NCBI RefSeq assembly: GCF_024171785.1
Contig: NZ_JAMTCK010000011.1
Span: forward strand, 127,896-191,895
Length of the DNA: 64,000 nucleotides
DNA from: Goodfellowiella coeruleoviolacea
GTDB lineage: Bacteria > Actinomycetota > Actinomycetes > Mycobacteriales > Pseudonocardiaceae
Direction: 5' to 3'
Part shown: in pieces, positions 33,198-42,194 of the stretch
How the letters are laid out: each line of letters starts with the position of its first letter
Numbering within the stretch: position 1 is the stretch's first letter
Program-made: the position numbers and the translations under genes
Notes under the pieces: generated by a model
What the model was told of the DNA's origin: nothing
Seen by the model: the letters and a program-made list of their open reading frames with translations, nothing else
Databases searched by the model: none

Positions 33198-34109
33198 CTA
33201 CTTCGGACTGAACGGTGCCCAGGGGCCGAGGGTGAACCCACCGTTCTCCCCGCGGACTTCCACCGCACCCGCACCGCCGAAGTGCGCGGGGACGAGCAGT
33301 TCCCGTTCCTCAGCCGCCCGCTGGAGAATCCGGCGGCGACTGGCCGCCGCTTGTTCCGGGGCCAGGCAGAAGCCGCTGTTGCAGGAGGGCCGGAGGACCT
33401 GCACCGGGCTGTGCAGCAGATCTCCGACGAAGACCGCCCGGTCGCTGCCAGAGGCCAGGCGCAGCACCGACGAGCCGGGAGTGTGGCCGGGCGCGGCCTC
33501 CAGGGTGAGGTGTTCGTCGATGCGGTGCACGCCATCCCACAGCACGACCTGACCCGCCTGGTGGACCGGTGCGATGCTGTCCTGGTAGGTCAGCCGGTCG
33601 TCCTCCCGCAGGCCCTTCCCGTACCCGTTGTCCGGCCCGAAGTGGAAGTCGTCGGCGGCCGGGATGAGGTACTGGGCGTTGGGAAAGGTCGGCACCCACT
33701 CCCCGTCCGCGTCAACGGTGTTCCAGCCGACGTGATCGACGTGGAGGTGGGTGTTGACGACGACGTCGACATCCCTCGGTTGGACACCGGCCCTCGCCAG
33801 CAGGCCCAGAAAATCCCCCTGCCAGTGGTGGAACGGTGGCGAGTCCGGTCGCTCGCGCCCGTTGCCCACTCCGGGATCGACCACGACGGTCCGTCCACCG
33901 CTGCGCAGCACCCACGTCTGCAGCGCGAGCACCGCCCGGCCGCTGTCCGGCTCCCAGTGGTCCGGCGCCAGCCAGTCCGCGTTGTCCTGCCACACCTCGG
34001 CCGGAGCCTCCGGAACCAGGTCGGCGGCCGGCACGAACGGGCCGTGCCACTCCACCACCCGGATGACCTCGACATCCCCCAGCACGAGGCTCCGCACTTT
34101 CTCGTTCAT
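33198..34109 (-). CDS. Metallo-beta-lactamase-fold hydrolase
   Basis: 303 residues. The zinc motif HxHxDH is in VNTHLHVDHVGW near residue 119; further ligands are in LEAAPGHTPGSS and FVGDLLHSP, and a last histidine in LVPAHFGGAG. The layout matches the AHL-lactonase/AttM-like group of MBL-fold enzymes, though other lactones or esters are possible. ATG 34109 is used, with a GTG one codon before. The gene is divergent from an AraC regulator across 104 bp and lies near the Baeyer-Villiger operon, so another lactone-opening step is conceivable. Confidence 0.86.
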   Translation of the reverse strand: MNEKVRSLVLGDVEVIRVVEWHGPFVPAADLVPEAPAEVWQDNADWLAPDHWEPDSGRAVLALQTWVLRSGGRTVVVDPGVGNGRERPDSPPFHHWQGDFLGLLARAGVQPRDVDVVVNTHLHVDHVGWNTVDADGEWVPTFPNAQYLIPAADDFHFGPDNGYGKGLREDDRLTYQDSIAPVHQAGQVVLWDGVHRIDEHLTLEAAPGHTPGSSVLRLASGSDRAVFVGDLLHSPVQVLRPSCNSGFCLAPEQAAASRRRILQRAAEERELLVPAHFGGAGAVEVRGENGGFTLGPWAPFSPK

Positions 34110-34181
34110 CACGCGTTCGACCCTAAGAAGGGCCGGACGACCTCCTCAATGATCGCTCAGCTCAGCCGAATACGCATACGT

Positions 34182-34210
34182 CTCACGGCTGGTACGCGCG
34201 ATACCGTGAG
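34182..34210. promoter_or_regulatory. CTCACGG/CCGTGAG inverted repeat before the AraC gene
   Basis: Perfect 7-bp arms (34182-34188 and 34204-34210) separated by 15 bp, ending 3 bp before ATG 34214. A TACCGT hexamer at 34202-34207 would place the RNA start at the ATG, giving a leaderless mRNA with the repeat across the promoter. It could be the AraC self-binding site. Confidence 0.4.
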
Positions 34211-34213
34211 CGA

Positions 34214-35143
34214 ATGGACGTGGTGAGTGACGCGATCGCGGCCGTGCGCCTCGGGCACCCCCGGTCCAACCGGGTGCGGATGAGCGGGAGCTGGTGCGTG
34301 CGGCAGGACCCGTACCAGGGCGCGGGCTTCCTCGTCGTCATGAAGGGCAGCTGCTGGCTGTTGCCCGACGGCGGTGCTCCGGTGTCCCTCGGCGTGGGTG
34401 ACGCGCTGCTGCTGCCCCACGGCACCGGCCACGTGATCGCCGACTCCCCGGTCGACACGGCCACCGCGCTGGACAGGGCGGTGCCCCTCCAGCAGTGGCT
34501 CGCAGGGCCAGGACCGCGAGCCCAGCCCGAGCCCCGCGACGTGGAGGCGCTCTGTGGCAAGTACCGGCTCGACTGCAGCCGGCTGCATCCGCTCCTGGCG
34601 GAACTGCCCAACGTCGTCCACCTGCCCAACCGGGTGGGCGGCCACCGCGAACTCCGCACGGCGATCGACCTGCTCGCCGGCGAGCTGGGCGAGCGGCGGC
34701 CCGGCTCCTGCATCGCGCTCCCGAGCCTGCTCGACCTCCTCCTCGTCTACATGATCCGCGCCTGGATGGCCGAGGCCACCAGCGGAACCTGGCCCGGCGC
34801 CCTGGGCGACCCGGTGACGGCCGCCGCCCTGCGGGCGATGCACTCGGACCCGGCCGCCCCGTGGACCAACGACCGCCTGGCCGCGCAGGCCGGCGTCTCC
34901 CGACCCACCCTGGCGCGCCGGTTCACCGCCCTGGTCGGCCGCCCTCCCATGGCCTACCTCACCTGGTGGCGCCTGACCCTGGCCGCCACCCTGCTCCGGG
35001 ACACCTCGGACACCCTGGCCGTCATCGCCGAGCGAGTCGGCTACGGCAGCCCGTACGCGCTCTCCCACGCCTTCCAGCGGGAGTTCGGCACGACCCCGGG
35101 GCGGTATCGAGTGGAGGCCGCGGTTCGGTCGACGATCGGCTGA
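34214..35143 (+). CDS. AraC-family regulator with cupin_6 sensor domain
   Basis: 309 residues. The N-terminal cupin-like part (GAGFLVVMKGSCWLLPDGG...GVGDALLLPHGTGHVI) is the cupin_6 domain of actinobacterial AraC proteins. The C-terminal double helix-turn-helix is RLAAQAGVSRPTLARRFTAL and AVIAERVGYGSPYALSHAFQ, ending FGTTPGRYR. It is divergent from the MBL-fold hydrolase gene, its most probable target. There is no clear ribosome site, in line with a leaderless start. Confidence 0.9.
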   Translation: MDVVSDAIAAVRLGHPRSNRVRMSGSWCVRQDPYQGAGFLVVMKGSCWLLPDGGAPVSLGVGDALLLPHGTGHVIADSPVDTATALDRAVPLQQWLAGPGPRAQPEPRDVEALCGKYRLDCSRLHPLLAELPNVVHLPNRVGGHRELRTAIDLLAGELGERRPGSCIALPSLLDLLLVYMIRAWMAEATSGTWPGALGDPVTAAALRAMHSDPAAPWTNDRLAAQAGVSRPTLARRFTALVGRPPMAYLTWWRLTLAATLLRDTSDTLAVIAERVGYGSPYALSHAFQREFGTTPGRYRVEAAVRSTIG

Positions 35144-35358
35144 CGACCCGGTGTGGCGGCGCTCGGAGCGGGTGACCGGCAGCCAGGCGCCGGCCCGGTC
35201 AGGTGGTGTGCCCGGGCGGTGGTTCTGGCGTCCCGGCGGGGTTTTCCGAACCGGCGGCCGGCGCCGCGTGCGTTGCCGAGATGGGCGTGCCGACCAGCGC
35301 GTGGATGCCTCCGCAGGGCGGCCACTCCCCTGCCGGACGCCGGTGCCAGCGGCAATGC

Positions 35359-35817
35359 CTAGCGATCGAGGTCCTGGCGCGCCTGCGTGGCGGCGTGGGC
35401 GGCGAGGCCGTCGGCCATCCGCTGCATCACGCGCCGCATGACACCCTTCATCAGCCACCCCATCCCCCACCGGGCTTTGTAGGTCCCGTGCCAGTGGATG
35501 ACCGTGCCCCCGTCGGCTGTGGGGGTGAGGTCGATGACCGCCCGGTAGTCGTGGATGGTCGGGTTGAAGGCGTCCTCGTAGGTCAGTTGCTTCTCCTCGA
35601 CGAGTCCGGTCAGCCGCTCCCCGGTCACCGTCCGCCCGGTGCGGAACGCGCGGACCGCGCCGACCTGGTCCCGGCCGTGGGGATCGAGGCCGCTGGAGCG
35701 TTCGGTGACCAGGCTGTCGACGGCCGACCAGACCGGCCAGGTGCGTGCGTCGACGAGCAGGCGCCAGACGACGGCTGGAGGTGCTGTCGTGGTGGCGGTC
35801 GCATCGTATTTCAGCAT
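35359..35817 (-). CDS. SRPBCC (START/Bet v1-like) family protein
   Basis: 152 residues. LKYDATATTTAPPAVVWRLL and VDARTWPVWSAVDSL are the usual first strand and helix of polyketide-cyclase/SRPBCC proteins, and GGTVIHWHGTYKARWG plus a long C-terminal helix complete the hydrophobic-pocket fold. The role (binding, cyclisation or stress) is not deducible. ATG 35817 has AAAGGA upstream, better than GTG 35841. The 215-bp gap to the AraC gene (35144-35358) holds no recognisable gene. Confidence 0.82.
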   Translation of the reverse strand: MLKYDATATTTAPPAVVWRLLVDARTWPVWSAVDSLVTERSSGLDPHGRDQVGAVRAFRTGRTVTGERLTGLVEEKQLTYEDAFNPTIHDYRAVIDLTPTADGGTVIHWHGTYKARWGMGWLMKGVMRRVMQRMADGLAAHAATQARQDLDR

Positions 35818-35982
35818 GGTTGACGTCCTTTCGTTCGGCACCGCCGCCCCGTGGCAGGGCTCGACCGGGCTGGGTGCTCATCGTGGGAGTCGCGACCGGG
35901 GCTGCCCGGAGGGGAGCACCCCCGTGTCCGGGGTCGCCGGTGGGTGCGCGGCAACCACACAGCTGCTCGGCACTGCCCGAAC

Positions 35983-36176
35983 CTAGGCGAGCGACCGGCC
36001 GAGGAACATGCGCTGGATTGCCGAGTTCCGATCGGAAGTTGCGGTACCCGACCGGACGCCGACGTGGCTCAGGAAGGCCGCCGACAGTGCTCCGGGACTG
36101 GCGAACCCGCACCGCTCGGCGAACTGTCCGACGGTGAGGGTGCCGCCGGAGCGCGGCCGCCGGGCCCGCTCGCCCC
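35983..36176 (-). pseudogene. C-terminal remnant of an AraC-type regulator
   Basis: The minus-strand frame ending at TAG 35983 reads LTVGQFAERCGFASPGALSA then AFLSHVGVRSG, the second helix-turn-helix of an AraC protein. Upstream of about 36165 the frame enters the antisense of the FAD enzyme gene and loses all similarity. Only some 50 codons of an original gene of about 300 remain, exactly at the downstream border of the large gene cluster. Confidence 0.5.
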
Positions 36177-38585
36177 TCAGCCGGGCGCGCCGTGCAGGAC
36201 GAGCTGGTAGATCCGCGCGCCGCGCGGTGTGCTGGCGCGCAGTTCCCGCGCGCCGTCGCGCTGCCAGTAGGACAGCTGCTCGCGCCGCTGCTCGGTCAGT
36301 TCCTCCTCGTTGGTCGCGGTGACCTCGACGCGCAGCGCGGCCACGGTCACCTCGGGCAGGTCCAGCCGGTTCACGCGTTGCACGTTGTCGCGCACGGTGG
36401 CGAGCACCCGCCAGTCGGTGTCGCCGGGCGCGCGGCCGAGCACCCGGTAGTCCCGCACGCACTCCGGCGCGCGCCACAACGCCGGGGCCAGGCCGAGCTT
36501 GGTGTTGAGTCCGGTGTCGAACCACAGCACCAGCCGGGTCGGCCGCACCGGCCTGTCCCAGGCCAGTTCGATCCACTGGGGCAGGCCCTGGGCCGGGTCG
36601 GAGGCCCACTGGTTGGTCCAGTCCTCCGGGTAGGCCACCCCGGTGCGCACGTCCTCGGCGCGGTACGGGTACTGCCGGGGTGTGACGCGCAGGCTCAGCG
36701 CGAGCCACTTGTCCTGGCACCAGTGCGCGAACTCGGGGAGTTCGGCCCACGGGCTGGTGGGGTGCGCGCGGGAGTCGTGGTGGAACTGGGCGACCGTCGC
36801 CACCGGCTGCTGCCGCGCCGCCGTCCAGCTCACCCGCTGCTCCGCGCCGAGCACCAGGCGGTGCAGGCCGGTGCGCACCTCGCCGCGCACCGGGATGGTC
36901 AGCCAGCCGTGGTGGTGCGCACCGACCCGGAGCCGTCCACCCGCGACCAGGACGCCGTCCTCGCGCTGCCACAGCGTGGCGACCCGTTCCAGCCGCCACC
37001 GCAGCTCCACCGGTACCGGCGCGGTGCTGCGCAGGTGCACGGCGAGGTCGTCGATCCACCGGGTGGCCACCGGGAAGACCTGCGCCCAGGGGCGGTCCAA
37101 CGCCCGGCCGTCGTCGTGGTCCGGCTCGTCCAGAACCAGTGGCGCCTGCGAGGAGGCGGTGATCCGGGCGGCGCGCGCCAGATCGTCCGGAATGGACAGT
37201 CGTGATCCGGGAACGCGCACGTCCTGGTAGAGCGCGCGGTCACGGATGTGCTCGACGTGGCCGGGTTGGGCGGCCTGCCTCGGGGTCAGCCCGTGGGCCA
37301 GCGCGTACGCGGCGGCGACGCCGGTGGCCTGGCCGATCTGCGCCAGGGTCTGCTGCACGCGCAGCGCGCCGTTGGCCACCCGGGTGGAGCTGAGCAGCCG
37401 CCCACCCAGCCACAGGTTCCGCACGGTGCGGCTGTAACAGGCGCGCAGCGGTACCGTGAACGGGGGAACCCGCACCCAGGCCCGGTAGTTCTCGTCCACA
37501 AGGGACGGTTCGCCGGGCTTGGTGACGTCCAGCAGCCCGGTCCCGGTGTGCAGGTCGAGGTACCAGCCGGCGCCGGCGACGCGGTCCGGCCAGTGCCGGT
37601 CGGTGTGGCAGTCCCGCTCGCTGAGCACCACGTCCCCGAGCACCCTGGCGCTTTCCCGCTTGCCCACCACCGAACCCACCCACTCCAGCGCGTAGTTGGC
37701 GAACCGGTCGCGGTCCGGGTGGTGGTTCTTGATGTAGTCCCACACGCCCATGACGTGCCGCAGCAGCGTGTCCCTGACCTCCTCGGTGCCGGTGATCTGG
37801 TGGAAGGGGTAGCCGATCTCCAACCACCAGAAGCCGCCGAACTCCGGCCGGTCGACGTTGCGCAGCACGCGGAACGGGCCGAGGTCCTCGGGCCGGCGGT
37901 AGGGCACGGCCCAGGCGGGCGCGGTGAACGGCACGGGCCGGCCCACGTCGCGCGCCTTGATCGAGAGGGTGCTGCCCGCGGTGACGCGGTCCCGGGTCGC
38001 GGGCGCGATGATCTCGTCGTACTCGGCCCGCGCCTCCCGCCCGTAGTCCAGGTCGGCGCCGGCCAGCCGGGACAGCGTGGCGTCCCCGGTGCAGTCGGCG
38101 AACTGGGTGGCGCGCAACCGGATCAGCCGGGCGGTGCTGATCTGCACCGCCTCCACCGCGACGATCCGCTGACCGGCCAGCCGGACCTGGTTGACGTGGG
38201 TGTTCAGCAGCACGGTGAGCGCCGGCTCGGCCGCGGCGATGCCGTGCAGCACCAGGTCGTACCCGGAGTTGGTGAGGCCGTTCTCCCAGAACTGCGCGTG
38301 GTTGCTGGCCCGGTCGGCGAGCAGGATCTCCTCGATCAGCCCGGTTTCCCTGGCCCACGCCGAGTGGTGGCTGGCCCCGGCCGGCACCACCCGGACCTCG
38401 CTGGAGGAGTTGCCGCCCAGCACCGGGCGGTTGTGCACCAGGGCGGTGCGGCAACCCTCCCTGGCCGCGGCGACGGCCAGGCACAGTCCGGCCAGCCCGC
38501 CGCCGACGACCACCAGCTCGGCCTCGACGTCGCACTCGTAGCGCGGCTCGGCATCGGCGTGGTCGCGCACGTCCACCCCGCTCAC
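36177..38585 (-). CDS. FAD-dependent oxidoreductase with C-terminal discoidin-like domain
   Basis: An 802-residue protein of the FAD_oxidored (PF12831-like) group. The dinucleotide site is LVVVGGGLAGLCLAVAAARE near residue 25; PVLGGNSSSEVRVVPAGAS and DCTGDATLSRLAGADLDYG are family hallmarks. Residues from about 500 form extra beta-rich parts, and the last 150 (PTRLVLWFDTGLN...VTVAALRVEVTATN) resemble an F5/8-type carbohydrate-binding domain. There is no signal peptide. GTG 38585 overlaps the ABC ATPase stop as GTGA. It is the last gene of the 15-gene operon; substrate unknown, perhaps a glycosylated or amine-bearing compound brought in by the importer. Confidence 0.82.
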   Translation of the reverse strand: MSGVDVRDHADAEPRYECDVEAELVVVGGGLAGLCLAVAAAREGCRTALVHNRPVLGGNSSSEVRVVPAGASHHSAWARETGLIEEILLADRASNHAQFWENGLTNSGYDLVLHGIAAAEPALTVLLNTHVNQVRLAGQRIVAVEAVQISTARLIRLRATQFADCTGDATLSRLAGADLDYGREARAEYDEIIAPATRDRVTAGSTLSIKARDVGRPVPFTAPAWAVPYRRPEDLGPFRVLRNVDRPEFGGFWWLEIGYPFHQITGTEEVRDTLLRHVMGVWDYIKNHHPDRDRFANYALEWVGSVVGKRESARVLGDVVLSERDCHTDRHWPDRVAGAGWYLDLHTGTGLLDVTKPGEPSLVDENYRAWVRVPPFTVPLRACYSRTVRNLWLGGRLLSSTRVANGALRVQQTLAQIGQATGVAAAYALAHGLTPRQAAQPGHVEHIRDRALYQDVRVPGSRLSIPDDLARAARITASSQAPLVLDEPDHDDGRALDRPWAQVFPVATRWIDDLAVHLRSTAPVPVELRWRLERVATLWQREDGVLVAGGRLRVGAHHHGWLTIPVRGEVRTGLHRLVLGAEQRVSWTAARQQPVATVAQFHHDSRAHPTSPWAELPEFAHWCQDKWLALSLRVTPRQYPYRAEDVRTGVAYPEDWTNQWASDPAQGLPQWIELAWDRPVRPTRLVLWFDTGLNTKLGLAPALWRAPECVRDYRVLGRAPGDTDWRVLATVRDNVQRVNRLDLPEVTVAALRVEVTATNEEELTEQRREQLSYWQRDGARELRASTPRGARIYQLVLHGAPG

Positions 38586-40183
38586 GCCTGCCCGGCCTGG
38601 AGCGCGGGCAGCCGGGGCACCGCGGCCAGCAGCTGCCGGGTGTGCTCGTGCGCGGGCGCGCCGAGCACCTGCTCGGCCGGGCCCGCCTCGACCACGCGTC
38701 CCGCGTGCACCACCACCACGTGGTCACTGACGTGCCGCACCACGCCCAGGTCGTGCGAGATGAACAGCACGCCCAGACCCCAGGCCCGGCGCACCTCCAA
38801 CAGCAGGTCCACGATCTGCGCCTGCACGGACACGTCCAGCGCGGACACGGCCTCGTCGCACACCAGCAGCGCCGGCGCGGGCGCGAGTGCGCGCGCCACG
38901 GCCACGCGCTGGCGCTGCCCACCGGACAGGTCGAGCGGGCGGCGGTCGAGCACGGACGCGGCCAGCCCCACCGCCGCGAGCAGCTCCCTGGCGTGGGCCG
39001 GGCGCTGCCGCCGGGGCACCCCGCCGGCGGCGAGCGCCTCGGCCAGCACCCGGCGCACGGTGTAGCGCGGGTCGAAGGAGCCGAGCGGGTCCTGGAAGAC
39101 CGCCTGCACGCCGGCGCGGCGGTCCGCGTGCCCGCACCGCTGGACCGAGCCCTGGTCGGGGGTGTCCAGGCCGAGGATCAGCCGGGCGAGGGTGCTCTTG
39201 CCGGAACCGGACCCGCCGACCACGCCCACCACCGCGCCGGCCGGCACGGTGAGGTCCACCCCGGCCAACGCGACCAGTTCGGTTCCGTCCGGTCGGGCGA
39301 AGACCTTGCCCGCGCCGGACAGGCGCACCAGCGGCTCACCCGACCCGGCCGGCGGGCGGGATGGGCTCACCCTGGCCAGGTCGAACACGGCGGTGGACAG
39401 CCGGCTACCCGGGGCGTGCGCCGAGGGCACCGCGGCCAGCAGCGCCCTGGTGTACTCATGTGCGGGCGCGCCGAGCACCTGCCGGGTGGGGCCCTGCTCG
39501 ACGATCCGACCGTCGCGCAGCACCGCGACGCGGTCGGCCACCGCGCCGACCGCCGCCAGGTCGTGGCTGATCAGCAGGACGCCCGTGCCCGCTTCGGTGA
39601 TCTCGCGCAGCAGCGCAAGCAGCTGCCGCTGCACGGTGGTGTCCAGCGCGGTGGTCGGCTCGTCGGCGACGAGGAAGGCCGGGCGCCCGGCCAGTGCGGT
39701 CGCGATCAGCACACGCTGGCGCAGCCCACCCGACAGTTCGTGCGGGTACTGGTCGAGCCGGCGCGCCGGGTCGGGCACGCCGACCGACTCCAGCAGCTCC
39801 ACCGACCGCCGGCACAGCCGCGCCGGGGTGAGCCGGTGGTGCAGCCGCAGCGCTTCGGCCAGTTCCTGCCCGATCCGGCGCAGCGGGTCGAGCGCGCCCA
39901 GCGCGTCCTGCTGGACGAACCCGACCAGCCTGCCCCTGGCCCGGCGCCAGTCGCGCCGCGTCCAGGCGCGGGCGTCCCGCCCGGCGATCTCCAGCCGGGT
40001 CGCGCTGACCCGGGCCTGCCGCTGCGCCAGGCCGAGCAGGGCGCGTGCGGTGACGCTCTTGCCGGAACCGGACTCGCCGACCAGGGCGAGGCATTCGCCG
40101 GCGGCGACCCGCAGCGACACGCCCCGCACCGCGTGCAGTCCGGGAAAGGTGACCGAGAGGTCGGCAACCTCCAGCGCGGTCAT
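38582..40183 (-). CDS. Dpp/Opp-type ABC transporter, two fused ATPase domains
   Basis: 533 residues with two complete nucleotide-binding domains, a DppD-DppF fusion. Domain 1 has GESGSGKSVTARALLG, signature LSGGLRQRVLIA, and LVADEPTTALD. Domain 2, from about residue 280, has GGSGSGKSTLARLILG, LSGGQRQRVAVA and LVCDEAVSALD. Both contain the GAPAHEYT/GAPAHEHT tail typical of peptide/nickel importers. It drives import with the permeases at 40180 and 42191 and the lipoprotein at 43147. ATG 40183 overlaps the preceding stop as ATGA. Confidence 0.95.
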   Translation of the reverse strand: MTALEVADLSVTFPGLHAVRGVSLRVAAGECLALVGESGSGKSVTARALLGLAQRQARVSATRLEIAGRDARAWTRRDWRRARGRLVGFVQQDALGALDPLRRIGQELAEALRLHHRLTPARLCRRSVELLESVGVPDPARRLDQYPHELSGGLRQRVLIATALAGRPAFLVADEPTTALDTTVQRQLLALLREITEAGTGVLLISHDLAAVGAVADRVAVLRDGRIVEQGPTRQVLGAPAHEYTRALLAAVPSAHAPGSRLSTAVFDLARVSPSRPPAGSGEPLVRLSGAGKVFARPDGTELVALAGVDLTVPAGAVVGVVGGSGSGKSTLARLILGLDTPDQGSVQRCGHADRRAGVQAVFQDPLGSFDPRYTVRRVLAEALAAGGVPRRQRPAHARELLAAVGLAASVLDRRPLDLSGGQRQRVAVARALAPAPALLVCDEAVSALDVSVQAQIVDLLLEVRRAWGLGVLFISHDLGVVRHVSDHVVVVHAGRVVEAGPAEQVLGAPAHEHTRQLLAAVPRLPALQAGQA

Positions 40184-41019
40184 GCTCGTCCCCTTCCCTC
40201 CAGCGCTGCCTGCCAGTGCCGACCCAGCACGGTGACGCAGATCGCCGCGGCCGTGACGCACAGCCCGGGGAAGACCACCACCCACCAGGCGCGGCCGAGC
40301 AGGTTGCGGCCCTCGGCGAGCATCGCGCCCCACTCGGGCGTGGGCGGCGCGGTGCCCAGGCCGATGAAGCTCAGCCCGGCGCCGGCGATGATCGCGGTGC
40401 CGACCCCGAGCGTGGCCAGGACGGTCAGCGGCGCCAGCGCGTTGGGCAGGATGTGGCGCAGTGCCACCGTCATCCGGCCCTGACCGAGGGTGCGGGCCGC
40501 CTCGACGAACCCGCTGCCGCGGAGCACCTGGGCCTGGGCGCGGACCAGCCGCGCGTACTGCGGCACGCTGGCCACGCCGATGGCGACCGCCGAGTTCACC
40601 GGTCCCGGCCCGAGCACCGCGATGCACACCAGCGCGAGCAGCAGGCCGGGGAAGGCCAGCAGGATGTCGACCACGCGCATCAGCACCGCGTCGACGACGC
40701 GGGACAGCACCGCGGCGAGCAGGCCGAGCACCGAGCCGACCAGGAAACCGATGGCGGTGGCCCCGACCCCGACGGCCAGGGAGACCCGCGCGGCGTGCAC
40801 GGTCCTGGCGTACACGTCACGGCCGAGCTGGTCGGTGCCGAAGGGATGGCCCGGGGCCGGTGGTCGCAGCGCCTGGCGGAAGTCCATCGCCTGCGGGTCC
40901 ACTGTGGACAACACCTGCGGGGCCAGCGCGGCCAGCAGCAGCACGGCCAGCACCGCCGCCGGGAACAGCACCGGCCAGGGGATCCGCCTGGACAGCGGCG
41001 ACAACGCGGGTGCGCTCAC
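40180..41019 (-). CDS. ABC transporter permease, DppC type
   Basis: 279 residues, about six membrane segments. HPFGTDQLGRDVYARTVHAA is the DppC/OppC entrance motif, and the EAA loop is VEAARTLGQGRMTVALRHIL. GTG 41019 overlaps the stop of the amidohydrolase gene. It pairs with the DppB-type permease at 42191. Confidence 0.95.
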   Translation of the reverse strand: MSAPALSPLSRRIPWPVLFPAAVLAVLLLAALAPQVLSTVDPQAMDFRQALRPPAPGHPFGTDQLGRDVYARTVHAARVSLAVGVGATAIGFLVGSVLGLLAAVLSRVVDAVLMRVVDILLAFPGLLLALVCIAVLGPGPVNSAVAIGVASVPQYARLVRAQAQVLRGSGFVEAARTLGQGRMTVALRHILPNALAPLTVLATLGVGTAIIAGAGLSFIGLGTAPPTPEWGAMLAEGRNLLGRAWWVVVFPGLCVTAAAICVTVLGRHWQAALEGRGRA

Positions 41020-42194
41020 GCCCTGATCACCTCCGGTCGGTGCGGGCGGCCGTCGACGACGACCAGCCGTGGCGCGTCCAGTTCCGCGATCCCCGCGCGG
41101 GGATCGCCGTCCAGCAGCAGCACGTCAGCCTTCTTGCCGGTGCTCAGCGACCCGGTCCAGGAGTCGATGCCCAGCTGCCGCGCGGTCGCGGTGCTGGCCA
41201 GCCGGAGCAGGCCGGGGACGTCGAACCCGATCTCCGCCCAGATCCGCAGTCCGTCCAGATAGGACCGTCCGGGCCGCACGCCGCGCAGCCCGCAGTCGGT
41301 TCCCACCGCCAGGGCCACGCCGTGCTCGACGGCGGCGCGGACCGCGTCCACCCGGAACCGGCGGTGCGGGAACCGGGGCAGGTCCCACAGCCCGCTGACG
41401 CACGGGCTGAGCGCGACGCCCTTGTCGGCGGCTTCGGTGAGCACGGCCCGGTCCAGCACCGGACCGTCCGGTGTGGACCAGGAGGCGTGCTCGACGGTGG
41501 CCACGCCGACGCGGACGCAGTCCCGGATCGCCTGTGTGCCGTGGGCGTGCGCGGCCACCGGCAGCCCGAGCCGGCGCGCCTCGCCCACCACGATACGCAG
41601 TTCCTCCTGCCCCCACTGGGACTGCCACGGCGGGGGCGAGCCCGGGGTGAGGTGGCCGCCGGAGACCATCACCTTGATCACGTCCGCGCCGGCGTCCGCG
41701 TGCGCGCGCACCCGGTGGCGCAGGTCCCGCCGGTCCGCGACCACCCCGCCCAGGAACCAGCAGTGCCCGTTGGGCACGGTCAGGGGCTCGCGCGCGGTGA
41801 GCACGCGCGGCGCGATGCCCGGCTCGGCGCGCACCGCCGCCACCAGTCCGTCGCGGTCGCCCAGGTCCCGGACCGTGGTCACCCCGGCGGCCAGCAGGTC
41901 GGCCAGCCGCTGCCGGATGCCCCGCCGGTGCGCGGCGTCGTCCTGGGTGAGCACGCCGCGCACCACGTGGTCTCCGGCGTCGAACAGCAGGTGCACGTGC
42001 GCGTCGACGAACCCGGGCAGCAGCGTCCCGCGCGGGGCGTCCACGTGCCGGGCGTCCGGCCCGGCCACGGCCAGCGCCCGCGCCCGGTCCCCGACGTAGC
42101 TGATCCGGTCGCCGTCCACCACCACCCCGCAGGCGCCCTCGGCCAGCCGGCCGGCCGGGGTGAGGTGCCTGGCCGCGGTCAGCACCAGCGTCAT
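41016..42194 (-). CDS. Amidohydrolase (imidazolonepropionase/prolidase-like)
   Basis: 392 residues. The metal-binding HxH is in LLPGFVDAHVHLLFDAG near residue 65; the carboxylated-lysine region is ADVIKVMVSGGHLTPG, other ligands LPVAAHAHGTQ and VEHASW, and the final aspartate GTDCGLRGV. This is the binuclear prolidase-like branch of the amidohydrolase superfamily, which cleaves N-acyl amino acids, dipeptides with proline, or cyclic amides. It is inserted between the two permease genes with ATGA/GTGA overlaps on both sides, so its substrate is probably what the ABC importer brings in. Confidence 0.88.
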   Translation of the reverse strand: MTLVLTAARHLTPAGRLAEGACGVVVDGDRISYVGDRARALAVAGPDARHVDAPRGTLLPGFVDAHVHLLFDAGDHVVRGVLTQDDAAHRRGIRQRLADLLAAGVTTVRDLGDRDGLVAAVRAEPGIAPRVLTAREPLTVPNGHCWFLGGVVADRRDLRHRVRAHADAGADVIKVMVSGGHLTPGSPPPWQSQWGQEELRIVVGEARRLGLPVAAHAHGTQAIRDCVRVGVATVEHASWSTPDGPVLDRAVLTEAADKGVALSPCVSGLWDLPRFPHRRFRVDAVRAAVEHGVALAVGTDCGLRGVRPGRSYLDGLRIWAEIGFDVPGLLRLASTATARQLGIDSWTGSLSTGKKADVLLLDGDPRAGIAELDAPRLVVVDGRPHRPEVIRA

